Made by a program: the position numbers and the translations under genes. Under the pieces are notes generated by a model. The model was not told the origin of the DNA, ran no database searches, and was given only the letters and a program-made list of their open reading frames with translations. Below, in pieces: positions 6,114 through 13,740 of a stretch of DNA of 23,618 nt; position 1 is the stretch's first letter; each line of letters starts with the position of its first letter. Source of the stretch: an uncultured Lachnospiraceae bacterium (lineage in GTDB: Bacteria > Bacillota_A > Clostridia > Lachnospirales > Lachnospiraceae); assembly GCA_947175285.1 (NCBI GenBank), contig CAMWMM010000017.1, forward strand, positions 1 through 23,618. The letters run 5' to 3'.

Positions 6114-8129
6114 ATGTCAGATAAAAGCTATTGGAAAGAGCGGTTTAAGCAGCTTGAAGCAGCACAGAACAAAAAAGGAATTGATGCATACCGTGAAATC
6201 GAAGAGCAGTACAGGCGTGCACAGAAAGAACTTGAAGGAAAAATCAATACATGGTACCAACGTTTTGCTGCCAATAATGGCATATCAATGGCGGAAGCCC
6301 GCAGGATGCTCAGGGACAAGGAACTGGCAGAACTAAAGTGGGATGTGAAGGAATATATCAAACGAGGGCAGGAAAATGCCTTTACTGGAGAGTGGATGAA
6401 GGAATTGGAAAATGCCTCTGCCAGATTTCATATATCACGGCTCGAAGCGTTAAAACTGCAGACACAGCAGAGTCTTGAATTAATGTTCGGGAACCAGCTG
6501 GATAGTATCGACGCCACAATGAAGAGGATTTATCTGGACGGCTATTACCACACAGCCTATGAGCTGCAGAAGGGTTTTCGTATAGGCTGGGATATTGCAG
6601 GCCTGGATCAACGGCAGATAGAAAAAGTTATCTGCAAGCCGTGGGCAGTGGACGGAAAGAATTTTTCTGAAAGGATATGGGGAAATAAAGAGAAACTGAT
6701 CTCGGAAGTCCACAGGGAACTTACACAGAATATCATGCTGGGACAGGACCCGCAGAAAGCTATTGATAATATAGCCAGGAAAATGAATGCATCAAAAAAC
6801 AATGCAGGCCGCCTCATCATGACTGAGGAGGCTTATTTTAGTTCCGCGGCACAGAAAGATTGTTTTAAGGATCTGGATGTGGAACAGTATGAGATCGTGG
6901 CGACACTGGATTCCTATACTTCTGATATATGCCAGAATCTTGACGGGCAGGTTTTTCCCATGAAGGATTTTGAGCCGGGCATAACAGCCCCGCCATTTCA
7001 TGTGTACTGCCGGTCCACGACAGTTCCATATTTTGCTGATAATTTCGGCCAGACAGGGGAGCGGGCGGCGAGAAACGCGGAGACAGGCAAGACTTACTAT
7101 GTTTCTGACAATATGACTTACAAAGATTGGAAAGCGAGTTTTGTCGATGGCGGTGACAAAGATGGGTTGCAGAATGTTGGGCCAGATGATACAATAAAGA
7201 CAAGCAAGGAAGCGAAACAGGCTGCAGAAAAATTGAAGACTGAGAACTTCCCAGCGTCTTTTACTGCAAAAAAGGAAATAAAGAACACACAGGCATTTGT
7301 TGACTATGTAAATGGTTTGGATGGGGCAGATGCAAACGTGGTCGCCTTGTTTAATCACATGGGGAAATTAGAAAACATTGAAAGTAATGGAATCCCATTC
7401 GAGATATCTCACGCAAACAACCATGCAGTATCGTATTCTTCATATCGTACAAGTGGAAATATGGCAGAAGCAAAATTGACAATACCAAAATTACAAGGTG
7501 ACAACCTTGCAGGTCAGGTGAACACAACGCTGCATGAGGAGATGCACCTGATAGATTTGTATGGCAGGCAGGATGTGGAAAAGGCGGGAAACTGGTTCAG
7601 TACTAGCAGGCAGCCATTGGTGGATGTATTCAAAAACACTTCCAGTTCCATGAGTGATGATGTTGCTAAACTGTTTGATCAGCATAACCAAGAGTACAAA
7701 AGGGTTTACGATGAAATCCGTGATAAGTATAACAGGCTGATCACAGATTTGAACGATTCCGTGATGAACAGGACCTTTCAAGGCTCATATGATGATTATA
7801 AAAAGCAGTATGATAAATTGAGAACAGAAATGAAAAGTGTCCTTAATTACGAATGCAGGAATATTATGGGCGGTGGGATTGGGAATCTTCAGGATATTTA
7901 TGATGCACTTTCGGGTGGAGATCTGCTGGATGCCCAGAAAGTAATATATGGTCATGGCTCATCATATTACTTACATACAGAACAGCGAGTGCATGAAACC
8001 ATTGCCAATTATGCAGCTTTGAGTGTAACAAGACCTGACCTGGTAGAGCTGCTGCGAGCCGACAAACCCGAATTGGTGGCGGAACTGGATACAACCATTG
8101 CTGAACTATTGAAGAAAGCGAGCGATTGA
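6114..8129 (+). CDS. MuF-type minor head protein with C-terminal zincin metallopeptidase domain
   Basis: The start is ATG 6114 after GAAGGAGG; the product is 671 aa, about twice the size of a simple SPP1 gp7/MuF protein. Residues 1-310 are the head part: helical N-terminus, then the MuF domain with DICQNLDGQVFP (271-282) and FEPGITAPPFHVYCRSTTVP (286-305), including C273 and C299-R300. Residues 345-390 are a Lys/Ala/Asp linker. Residues 390-671 are a separate domain with HEEMH (474-478), an HExxH zinc motif. HETIANYAAL (627-636) offers E628 as a plausible third ligand, as in gluzincins. MuF proteins bind portal or inner capsid, and such fusions in Firmicute phages have been described as polymorphic toxins. 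Toxin activity here is inferred. The alternative is a head-maturation protease. The tail half is more AT-rich than the head half. Confidence 0.88.
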   Translation: MSDKSYWKERFKQLEAAQNKKGIDAYREIEEQYRRAQKELEGKINTWYQRFAANNGISMAEARRMLRDKELAELKWDVKEYIKRGQENAFTGEWMKELENASARFHISRLEALKLQTQQSLELMFGNQLDSIDATMKRIYLDGYYHTAYELQKGFRIGWDIAGLDQRQIEKVICKPWAVDGKNFSERIWGNKEKLISEVHRELTQNIMLGQDPQKAIDNIARKMNASKNNAGRLIMTEEAYFSSAAQKDCFKDLDVEQYEIVATLDSYTSDICQNLDGQVFPMKDFEPGITAPPFHVYCRSTTVPYFADNFGQTGERAARNAETGKTYYVSDNMTYKDWKASFVDGGDKDGLQNVGPDDTIKTSKEAKQAAEKLKTENFPASFTAKKEIKNTQAFVDYVNGLDGADANVVALFNHMGKLENIESNGIPFEISHANNHAVSYSSYRTSGNMAEAKLTIPKLQGDNLAGQVNTTLHEEMHLIDLYGRQDVEKAGNWFSTSRQPLVDVFKNTSSSMSDDVAKLFDQHNQEYKRVYDEIRDKYNRLITDLNDSVMNRTFQGSYDDYKKQYDKLRTEMKSVLNYECRNIMGGGIGNLQDIYDALSGGDLLDAQKVIYGHGSSYYLHTEQRVHETIANYAALSVTRPDLVELLRADKPELVAELDTTIAELLKKASD

Positions 8130-8133
8130 AGTG

Positions 8134-8433
8134 ATGACACAGGAAGAATTAATTATATTTATGGCAGATCATTGGGGAATGAGTGAAAAAGAAAAAGAGA
8201 TAGCAGTTAAAAAAGCTAAAGTTGATGAATTACTTATGAAGGTGACATTTTCGCCGTTTGAGCAGTTTTTTGATTCGGATAGCGACAAACTATTGGATGA
8301 AAAAATCGAAGTTCTGACTGCATTATGGGAGGGAAAGAGCATTACGGATATTCCTAATTTCTATGATATTTTGGAACTTTACCCTGGAAAGCAGGAGCAG
8401 AATGGTCTTGTAATAGAGACTTATTGGGAATAA
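8134..8433 (+). CDS. Candidate immunity protein for the MuF metallopeptidase
   Basis: ATG 8134 lies five bases after the MuF stop (GTG 8131 is the alternative start). No proper ribosome site is visible, so translation is probably coupled. The 99-aa product is acidic and helical, with MTQEELIIFMADHWGMSEKE at the start and DEKIEVLTALWEGKSITDIP followed by NFYDILELYP near the end. It has no signal peptide, membrane segment, cysteine or catalytic motif. I recognise no named family. The position directly after a toxin-like fusion, the small acidic nature, the AT-rich composition shared with the toxin half and the terminator straight afterwards all fit an immunity gene. It could also be a small head accessory protein. 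Confidence 0.7.
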   Translation: MTQEELIIFMADHWGMSEKEKEIAVKKAKVDELLMKVTFSPFEQFFDSDSDKLLDEKIEVLTALWEGKSITDIPNFYDILELYPGKQEQNGLVIETYWE

Positions 8434-8456
8434 AAACTATTAGAGTTATAAGTGAT

Positions 8457-8494
8457 AGGCACTTTTGAATGTAAAAATTCAGGGGTGCTTTTTT
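8457..8494 (+). terminator. Rho-independent terminator after the MuF/immunity pair
   Basis: AGGCACTTTTGAA (8457-8469) can pair over 13 positions with TTCAGGGGTGCTT (8478-8490), using four G-U pairs, around an 8-base loop. The arm runs into TTTTTT (8489-8494). It lies inside the late operon, so it is probably leaky or bypassed by an antiterminated polymerase. It would lower scaffold and capsid expression unless there is read-through. Confidence 0.65.
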
Positions 8495-8527
8495 CATGCC
8501 CGTTTTTTCAGGAAGGGGGTGGTGGAA

Positions 8528-8608
8528 ATGGTTCAAACGGGAATGAACGAATATGAAGGCGAAATTGTATGTCCGAATTGCCGTGAAACCGTAAGGGTGA
8601 AAGGATAG
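8528..8608 (+). CDS. 26-aa mini-protein with a CPNC zinc knuckle
   Basis: ATG 8528 follows a very strong GGAAGGGGGTGG (8511-8522), and the frame ends at TAG 8606-8608. The product has a single CxxC (EIVCPNCRETVRVKG). One CxxC pair gives two zinc ligands, so zinc binding would need a dimer or partner. It sits between the terminator and the scaffold gene. The ribosome site is better than that of many neighbours, which argues for real translation. Possible roles are a small regulator or a structural peptide; none can be chosen from sequence. It might also only open the mRNA for the scaffold gene 64 bases on. Confidence 0.5.
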   Translation: MVQTGMNEYEGEIVCPNCRETVRVKG

Positions 8609-8672
8609 GTAGTCCGGTTTATCTTCCAGCTATGGGTAAAATAGCAAAATCAATGAAAGGATGGAAAGAGAA

Positions 8673-9266
8673 ATGAAGAAAGTGGAATTTGTTGCCCTTG
8701 GTATCAGTGAGGAATTAGCTGTCAAAGCAGAAAAGGCTTCACTGGAGGAACTGAAAGGGTATGTGGAGAAGTCAAAGCATGATGAAACTGTTGAGGAAAA
8801 CAAGACGCTGAAAGCGCAGGTGACAGAGCGTGACAAGCAGCTTGAAACCTTGAAAGCGTCGGCTGGTGACAATGAGGAACTGAAAAAGCAGATTGAAACC
8901 ATGAAGCAGCAGAACGCAGATCAGGAAAAGGCGCACAAGGCAGAACTGGAACAATTGAAGCTGGATAACGCTATTGATGCAGCCCTGACCGCAGCCGGAG
9001 CAAAGAACGGGAAAGCGGTGAAAGCCCTAATTGATGTTTCAAAGGTGAAGCTGGGAGAAGATGGGAAGCTGACCGGATGGGACGATCAGATCAAGGCGGT
9101 TCAGAAATCAGATTCCTACCTGTTTACTGAGAAGCAGAAGGCGAATTTCAGAGGGTTTCAGCCGGGAGCATCTGGCGATGTTAAACCAGATGCAAAGGTT
9201 GATATGTCCAAAATGTCTTATGAGGAGTTAGCGGCTTACATTGAGAATAACCCTGATGCCGAGTAA
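8673..9266 (+). CDS. Phage scaffold protein (GP20 family)
   Basis: Scaffold proteins fill the prohead, guide capsid assembly and leave before packaging. I choose ATG 8673, after GGAAAGAG (8663-8670), giving 197 aa; ATG 8661 has no space for a ribosome site. Residues 1-30 contain a helical segment (EELAVKAEKASLEELKGYVE). About 35-100 is a long Lys/Glu coiled coil (KTLKAQVTERDKQLETLKAS). About 100-165 hold the conserved AIDAALTAAGAKNGKAVKAL and GWDDQIKAVQKSDSYLF. This pattern is the minor structural GP20 family. It lies just before the major capsid gene, as expected. Confidence 0.9.
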   Translation: MKKVEFVALGISEELAVKAEKASLEELKGYVEKSKHDETVEENKTLKAQVTERDKQLETLKASAGDNEELKKQIETMKQQNADQEKAHKAELEQLKLDNAIDAALTAAGAKNGKAVKALIDVSKVKLGEDGKLTGWDDQIKAVQKSDSYLFTEKQKANFRGFQPGASGDVKPDAKVDMSKMSYEELAAYIENNPDAE

Positions 9267-9298
9267 TGGAGTTTTATTCAGAAAGGAAGGATTAACAG

Positions 9299-10408
9299 AT
9301 GGCAAAATTTGATTCAAAGAGTTTTAATGAGAGGGCATTCGGAAAATATATGGGCGCAGTTCCGAATGTAAAGCTGAATAAGTTGAGGGAGTCCCGTGCA
9401 ATTATCGGCGATGCAAGACTGAGAGAGACATTCAAGAACAACACCCAGACAGGGACAGTATACGCAACGATACCGTATTTCGGATTGATTGGCGGTAAGT
9501 CACAGAATTATGATGGTGTCAGCAATTTGGAAACGGAGACTACAACCACCTTTGAACAGGGAGTATTCACCTATGGCAGAATGAATGGCTGGACAGAAGC
9601 AGATTTCAGCTATGACGTAACGGGCGGTGTAGATTTTATGGCAAATGTCAGGAATCAAATCAATACCTACTGGAATGCAGATGATCAGAATGTATTCCTT
9701 GCAATTTTGAAAGGGATTTTCAGCATGGCATCTACAGGCGAAGGTGCAATCAAGATAGCAAATGCAGAATTTGTTGAAATGCATACATTTGATATCAGCG
9801 CACCTGATGGTGGGAATACTACCGAAGCGATGTGTATGAGTGCAACAACGCTAAACAGCGCTATCCAGAGAGCCTGCGGAGACAATAAACACAAGTTTGC
9901 CCTGGTATTCTGTCACAGTACAGTTTCAACGAATCTTGAAAACTTAAAATTGATTGCTTATTTAAAGTACACGGATGCAGATGGAATTGAGCGGGAACTT
10001 GGAATGGCAACATGGAACGGGAGACTTGTTGTGATTGACGACTCTATGCCAACAGAAATTATTCCGGCTGTAGAAAGCACAGAGGGTGTGGAAGGCCACG
10101 AGGCGTATACAGTATACACAACCTACATATTGGGTGAAGGGGCTATTGGATTTGAAGATGTTGGCGCAAAGGTTCCATTCGAGATGATCCGTGATGCAAA
10201 AACAAGAGGCGGGGAAGATACTCTTGTATCCAGAAAACGTCACGCAGTAAGTGTTGCAGGGATCTCTTATTTAAAGGCTTCACAGGCAACAAACAGTCCA
10301 ACAAACGAAGAACTGGAAAAGGGAGAAAACTGGTCGTTGGTAAATGATGGCAAAAAGGCAATTGAACATAAGGCAGTGCCGATTGCCCGGATTCTATCAA
10401 GGGGATAA
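9299..10408 (+). CDS. Major capsid protein
   Basis: ATG 9299 follows GAAAGGAAGG (9281-9290), a very strong site fitting a highly expressed protein. The product is 369 aa. It begins MAKFDSKSFNERAFGKYMGA and has GTVYATIPYFGLIGGKSQNY near residue 50. A tail-tip-like FTYGRMNGWTEADFSYDVTG (about 90-110) is followed by GTRRHAVSV-like strands near the end (SRKRHAVSVAGISYL). It matches the coat-protein group of PBSX-like clostridial phages and presumably has the HK97 fold. The identification leans on its position between scaffold and connector genes and on size. No N-terminal prosequence or separate prohead protease gene is visible, in line with SPP1-like assembly without proteolysis. Confidence 0.88.
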   Translation: MAKFDSKSFNERAFGKYMGAVPNVKLNKLRESRAIIGDARLRETFKNNTQTGTVYATIPYFGLIGGKSQNYDGVSNLETETTTTFEQGVFTYGRMNGWTEADFSYDVTGGVDFMANVRNQINTYWNADDQNVFLAILKGIFSMASTGEGAIKIANAEFVEMHTFDISAPDGGNTTEAMCMSATTLNSAIQRACGDNKHKFALVFCHSTVSTNLENLKLIAYLKYTDADGIERELGMATWNGRLVVIDDSMPTEIIPAVESTEGVEGHEAYTVYTTYILGEGAIGFEDVGAKVPFEMIRDAKTRGGEDTLVSRKRHAVSVAGISYLKASQATNSPTNEELEKGENWSLVNDGKKAIEHKAVPIARILSRG

Positions 10409-10426
10409 TCTGAAAGGGCAGATGTA

Positions 10427-10822
10427 ATGTTTGGAACAGAAGCAGTAAAAGAGAGACTGAAATCTTTTGGTTACGAGGTCAAGGCAGATGATGAATTTGC
10501 TTTGACTTTTTGTGTTGAAAAAGTCTGCAGCACCATCAGGAATGAAATCAACCAGAAGAATGTGCCAGAAGGATTGGAACATATTGCAGTTGATATGGCA
10601 GCAGGTGAATTTTTGATGGCAAAGAAAACTTTTTCGCCAGATGATATTGCAGGGCTGGATCTGGATATTGCAGTAAAACAGATACAGGTGGGTGATACGA
10701 ATACCGTGTTTGCAACCGGAGATGCAAGCATGACGCCTGAACAGAGACTTAACAATCTGATCAGTTATCTGTTGACGCACGGGCGGGACGAATTTTCCTG
10801 CTACAGGAAACTGAGGTGGTAA
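10427..10822 (+). CDS. Head-tail connector protein
   Basis: ATG 10427 follows GAAAGGG (10411-10417). The 131-aa product is mainly helical with a C-terminal segment DASMTPEQRLNNLISYLLTH, then RDEFSCYRKLRW. Size, helical make-up and location directly after the major capsid gene fit the gp6/SPP1 gp15-like connector proteins that bind below the portal. The stretch TFCVEKVCSTIRNEINQKNV then PEGLEHIAVDMAAGEFL resembles the core helices of that family in Firmicute phages. The role is assigned from family resemblance and synteny, not from a catalytic motif. Confidence 0.75.
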   Translation: MFGTEAVKERLKSFGYEVKADDEFALTFCVEKVCSTIRNEINQKNVPEGLEHIAVDMAAGEFLMAKKTFSPDDIAGLDLDIAVKQIQVGDTNTVFATGDASMTPEQRLNNLISYLLTHGRDEFSCYRKLRW

Positions 10823-10823
10823 G

Positions 10824-11210
10824 ATGATAAGAGATGCAATCAAACAGGCACAGGAAATGGCAAGGACAGTGCTTGAACAGACATATGGGGGATTGTGTAC
10901 CATCATTGAATATCATGATGTGATAAATGAGAAGACCAAACTGTCAAATGAGGAAGAAGTTGTTGTAGTAAAGGACAGACCTTGTAAGTTGTCTTATGAA
11001 AAACTGGATGCTGCTGCCCAGACTGAGACGGCAGCATCGGTATCACAGGGCATCAAGTTGTTTATTGCGCCGGAAATCAGCGTCAACAGCGGTTCAAAAG
11101 TAATTGTCACGCAAGACGGAGTAACAAATGAGTATTCTGCAAGCGGGGAGCCAGCCACGTATTGCACACATCAGGAAATAATGCTGAAACTGTTAAGGAG
11201 ATGGGCTTGA
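10824..11210 (+). CDS. Head closure protein (XkdH/YqbH-like)
   Basis: ATG 10824 lies one base after the previous stop, with GAGGTGG (10812-10818) as ribosome site. The 128-aa product has beta-strand-rich features: CTIIEYHDVINEKTKLSNEE, then VVVVKDRPCKLSYEK and ISVNSGSKVIVTQDGVTNEY. It ends YCTHQEIMLKLLRRWA. Position and size match the stopper or head-closure proteins of PBSX-like phages, which gate DNA at the head-tail interface. Its TGA overlaps the next ATG (TGATG at 11208-11212), showing translational coupling. Confidence 0.75.
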   Translation: MIRDAIKQAQEMARTVLEQTYGGLCTIIEYHDVINEKTKLSNEEEVVVVKDRPCKLSYEKLDAAAQTETAASVSQGIKLFIAPEISVNSGSKVIVTQDGVTNEYSASGEPATYCTHQEIMLKLLRRWA

Positions 11211-11776
11211 TGGGAAAAATGGGAAAGTTTTCTGCTACAGACATGAAGAAGCTTCAAAAACAGCTGAACAAAATTAAGGAAGCGGATGCAGATGCCTTTG
11301 TGGAAGAATGTGCCAGGGAACTGGCCGCACGGCTGCTGGCAAAAGTGATAAAGCGCACGCCCGTGGGGGACTATTCAAAAGAAATTGAAGTTACCGCGGA
11401 GAAAGATTCGAAAAACCATAAAAAAGGAGACACATATAAAAAGAGGGTAAATCCAGATGGGAAAGTTGGCGGTACTTTAAGAAGAGGGTGGACTGCACAA
11501 AGATCCGGATCAGGGGCGGAAGGACTGCATACGAGTGGGGCAAGACAGTATGTAGACACTTTGCGGATTCATCATTATGGGGGATTTCTCATTATTGAGA
11601 TAGAGAATCCGGTCGAGTATGCGTCTTATGTAGAATATGGACATAGGACGGCAAGCCATAAAGGCTGGGTTCCGGGAAGGTTTATGCTTAAAATGTCCGA
11701 GCAGGAAATCCAGGAGATTGCCCCAAAGGTACTTGAAAACAAAATCAAAAAGTATTTAACGGAGTGCATGAAATGA
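11210..11776 (+). CDS. HK97 gp10-family tail completion protein
   Basis: I set the start at ATG 11210, nine bases after AAGGAG (11195-11200) and overlapping the previous stop, giving 188 aa; the frame is open further upstream but those starts are poor. The N-terminal helix (DMKKLQKQLNKIKEADADAF) leads to LARLLAKVIKRTPV-type sequence (AARLLAKVIKRTPVGDYSKE). The conserved ENPVEYASYVEYGHRT and GWVPGRFML motifs near the C-terminus define the HK97 gp10 (XkdI) family of head-tail joining proteins. A basic Lys/Gly-rich loop in the middle is variable in the family. Confidence 0.88.
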   Translation: MGKMGKFSATDMKKLQKQLNKIKEADADAFVEECARELAARLLAKVIKRTPVGDYSKEIEVTAEKDSKNHKKGDTYKKRVNPDGKVGGTLRRGWTAQRSGSGAEGLHTSGARQYVDTLRIHHYGGFLIIEIENPVEYASYVEYGHRTASHKGWVPGRFMLKMSEQEIQEIAPKVLENKIKKYLTECMK

Positions 11777-12210
11777 TAAATACAATAATCAAATCAATCA
11801 GCATAGCTCTGAATGCTGAATTTGGTGACAAGTATAAAAATCACAGAGAGGAAAAGAAACAGGACTTGAATGAGCCCTGTTTCTTTATCCAATGCCTGAA
11901 TCCGACAAAGAAATTATTTCTGGGACAAAGATATTTCAGACGCAATCAGTTCTGTATTCAGTATTTTCCCGAAACAGGAAATAAGAATGAGGAATGTTCC
12001 GCAGTGGGCGAACGGCTTTTTGAATGTCTGGAATACCTGACAGTGGACGGCGATCTGGTCAGGGGGACGAAAATGCATTATGAGGTAGTAGACGGCATTC
12101 TGCATTTCTTCGTGAATTACGACATGTTTGTTTACAGGGTTGTAGAATCTATGGAAGTTATGGAGGAAGTTTCTGCGGAGACTTCGGTGAAAGGACAGGT
12201 GGTAACATGA
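11773..12210 (+). CDS. Tail terminator-like protein (XkdJ position)
   Basis: ATG 11773 overlaps the previous stop (ATGA) and follows AACGGAG (11758-11764); GTG 11764 is a less likely start. The 145-aa product has an N-terminal helix (MINTIIKSISIALNAEFGDK), a central beta region (PCFFIQCLNPTKKLFLGQRY) and RRNQFCIQYFP, then HYEVVDGILHFFVNYDMFVY near the end. This matches the small phage proteins found between gp10 and sheath genes in PBSX-like phages (DUF6838-like), taken to be tail terminators that stop tube growth and join tail to head. Function is by synteny. Confidence 0.72.
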   Translation: MINTIIKSISIALNAEFGDKYKNHREEKKQDLNEPCFFIQCLNPTKKLFLGQRYFRRNQFCIQYFPETGNKNEECSAVGERLFECLEYLTVDGDLVRGTKMHYEVVDGILHFFVNYDMFVYRVVESMEVMEEVSAETSVKGQVVT

Positions 12211-12410
12211 CAGGAAAGAAAAAAGATCTGGAAACAGTCACAGAAGGCGCGGCGGCAGAGAACAGGTTCTCAAAAAGTCAGCTGCTTGTGTCAGAACATT
12301 TTAGGGACAGAAGGGATCTTGTGGATGCTCTTCTTGACGATGGCGGATCATACACGGTTAAATCCGTGGAAGAAAAGATTGAAAAATATATGAAAGGTAA
12401 GGTGAAGTAA
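12207..12410 (+). CDS. Small hypothetical protein before the tail sheath
   Basis: ATG 12207 overlaps the previous TGA by four bases (ATGA), with AAAGGACAGG upstream. The 67-aa product has a disordered Lys/Glu/Ala N-terminus and then a helical part (SKSQLLVSEHFRDRRDLVDA, then SVEEKIEKYMKGKVK). PBSX-like phages commonly carry a 50-70-residue gene with a similar end at this place. It has no recognised activity; a role in tail assembly is possible from position alone. Confidence 0.72.
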   Translation: MTGKKKDLETVTEGAAAENRFSKSQLLVSEHFRDRRDLVDALLDDGGSYTVKSVEEKIEKYMKGKVK

Positions 12411-12412
12411 TA

Positions 12413-13723
12413 ATGGCTTTAGGCGGAGGTACATTTTTGCTGCAGAATAAGGAACTGCCAGGGACATATATCAATTTTGTCTCGGCGTCTTCTGCAAACG
12501 CATCTCTTTCTGACAGAGGGATCGCAACCATGCCACTCGAAATGGACTGGGGAGTGTCTGGGGAGATCTTTCAGGTGACAAATGAGGATTTTCAGAAGAA
12601 CAGTATGGGGATTTTCGGATATGAGTATACAAACGATAAGCTGAGAGGACTCCGGGATCTGTTCCTGAATACACGGACGCTTTATGGTTACAGGCTGAAC
12701 GGAAACGGGAAAAAGGCTGCCAATGCCATTGCAGAGGCATTATATACAGGGATTCGGGGAAACGACCTGAAAATTGTGGTTCAGGTAAACGCAGACAACG
12801 AATCTATGTTTGATGTAAAAACACTGTTAGGGACGGCAGTGGTTGATGAACAGACTGTTTCCAGAACTGATGAACTGATTGATAACAGATTTGTAAAGTG
12901 GAAGCCGGATGCAATGCTGGAAGCGGCAGCAGGGATTCCGTTGACTGGCGGCGAGAATGGGGAAGTGGACGGTTCGGAACATCAGTCATATCTTGACAAG
13001 GCAGAGTCATACACATTCAACGTAATGGGAGCTGTTGTGACAAACGACACGACGAAAGCATTGTACACTGCATATAATAAACGCCTGCGAGATGAGATGG
13101 GTGTAAAGTTCCAGACAGTCCTTTATGACTATTCGAAGGCCGACTATCCCGGGGTGATCAGTGTAAATAATAAAGTCCTGGATGATGGGTGGAGTGAAGC
13201 TGCCCTTGTGTATTGGGTGACAGGTGCCGCAGCCGGGTGCGCAGTTAACAAGAGCAACCAGAATAAGAAGTATGATGGGGAGTTCGCTGTGGATACCCAG
13301 TATACACAGAGCCAGCTGAAAGAGGCCATTAAAGCGGGAAAGTTCACTTTCCATCTTGTGGGGAGTGATGTTCGTGTGCTGGAAGATATTAACACTATGG
13401 TAACGATATCTGACACACAGGGAGATATTTTCAAAGACAATCAGACTATCAGGGTAATAGATCAGATTGGTAATGATATTGCAGTGCTGTTCAACACAAA
13501 GTACCTTGGTGTTGTTCCAAATGATGCTGCTGGCCGGATTTCCCTGTGGTCTGATATTGTCAAGCATCATGAGCAGCTTCAGGAGATCAGGGCAATTGAA
13601 AATTTTTCCGATGCAGATGTGACAGTGGAGCAGGGCGACACAAAGAAATCTGTTGTTGTGTCCGACCTTGTAACTGTTGTGAACGCGATGAGCAAGCTAT
13701 ATATGGTCTGCACAGTGGGCTGA
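12413..13723 (+). CDS. xkdK: Contractile tail sheath protein
   Basis: The sheath contracts to drive the tube into the host. ATG 12413 is two bases after the previous stop, with AAGGTGAAG upstream. At 436 aa it is close to PBSX XkdK. The N-terminus MALGGGTFLLQNKELPGTYI is the signature of this family, followed by INFVSASSANASLSDRG and MPLEMDWG. The C-terminal core has RVIDQIGNDIAVLFNTKYLG, then VVPNDAAGRISLWSDIVKHH and EQLQEIRAIENF. Its presence classifies the phage as myovirus-like (or a PBSX-like tailocin). Confidence 0.96.
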   Translation: MALGGGTFLLQNKELPGTYINFVSASSANASLSDRGIATMPLEMDWGVSGEIFQVTNEDFQKNSMGIFGYEYTNDKLRGLRDLFLNTRTLYGYRLNGNGKKAANAIAEALYTGIRGNDLKIVVQVNADNESMFDVKTLLGTAVVDEQTVSRTDELIDNRFVKWKPDAMLEAAAGIPLTGGENGEVDGSEHQSYLDKAESYTFNVMGAVVTNDTTKALYTAYNKRLRDEMGVKFQTVLYDYSKADYPGVISVNNKVLDDGWSEAALVYWVTGAAAGCAVNKSNQNKKYDGEFAVDTQYTQSQLKEAIKAGKFTFHLVGSDVRVLEDINTMVTISDTQGDIFKDNQTIRVIDQIGNDIAVLFNTKYLGVVPNDAAGRISLWSDIVKHHEQLQEIRAIENFSDADVTVEQGDTKKSVVVSDLVTVVNAMSKLYMVCTVG

Positions 13724-13740
13724 GGGGGGAGTGAAACAGG

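Noticed and set aside
6792..7358. 188-codon minus-strand frame opposite the MuF gene
   Set aside because: It has unusual Cys/Ile/His-rich composition and no ribosome site, and lies wholly opposite a well-supported gene.
8010..8133. Separate promoter for the candidate immunity gene
   Set aside because: TTGAGT- and TTGGTG-like boxes occur, but none has a -10 box at 16-18 bases. Coupled expression is simpler.
8496..8546. 16-codon frame encoding a Trp/Lys-rich peptide (MPVFSGRGWWKWFKRE)
   Set aside because: It overlaps the terminator tail and the ribosome site of the CPNC mini-gene and has no ribosome site of its own.
13007..13570. 187-codon minus-strand frame opposite the tail sheath gene
   Set aside because: The sheath gene on the other strand is certain. 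This frame has shadow-like composition and no start signals.
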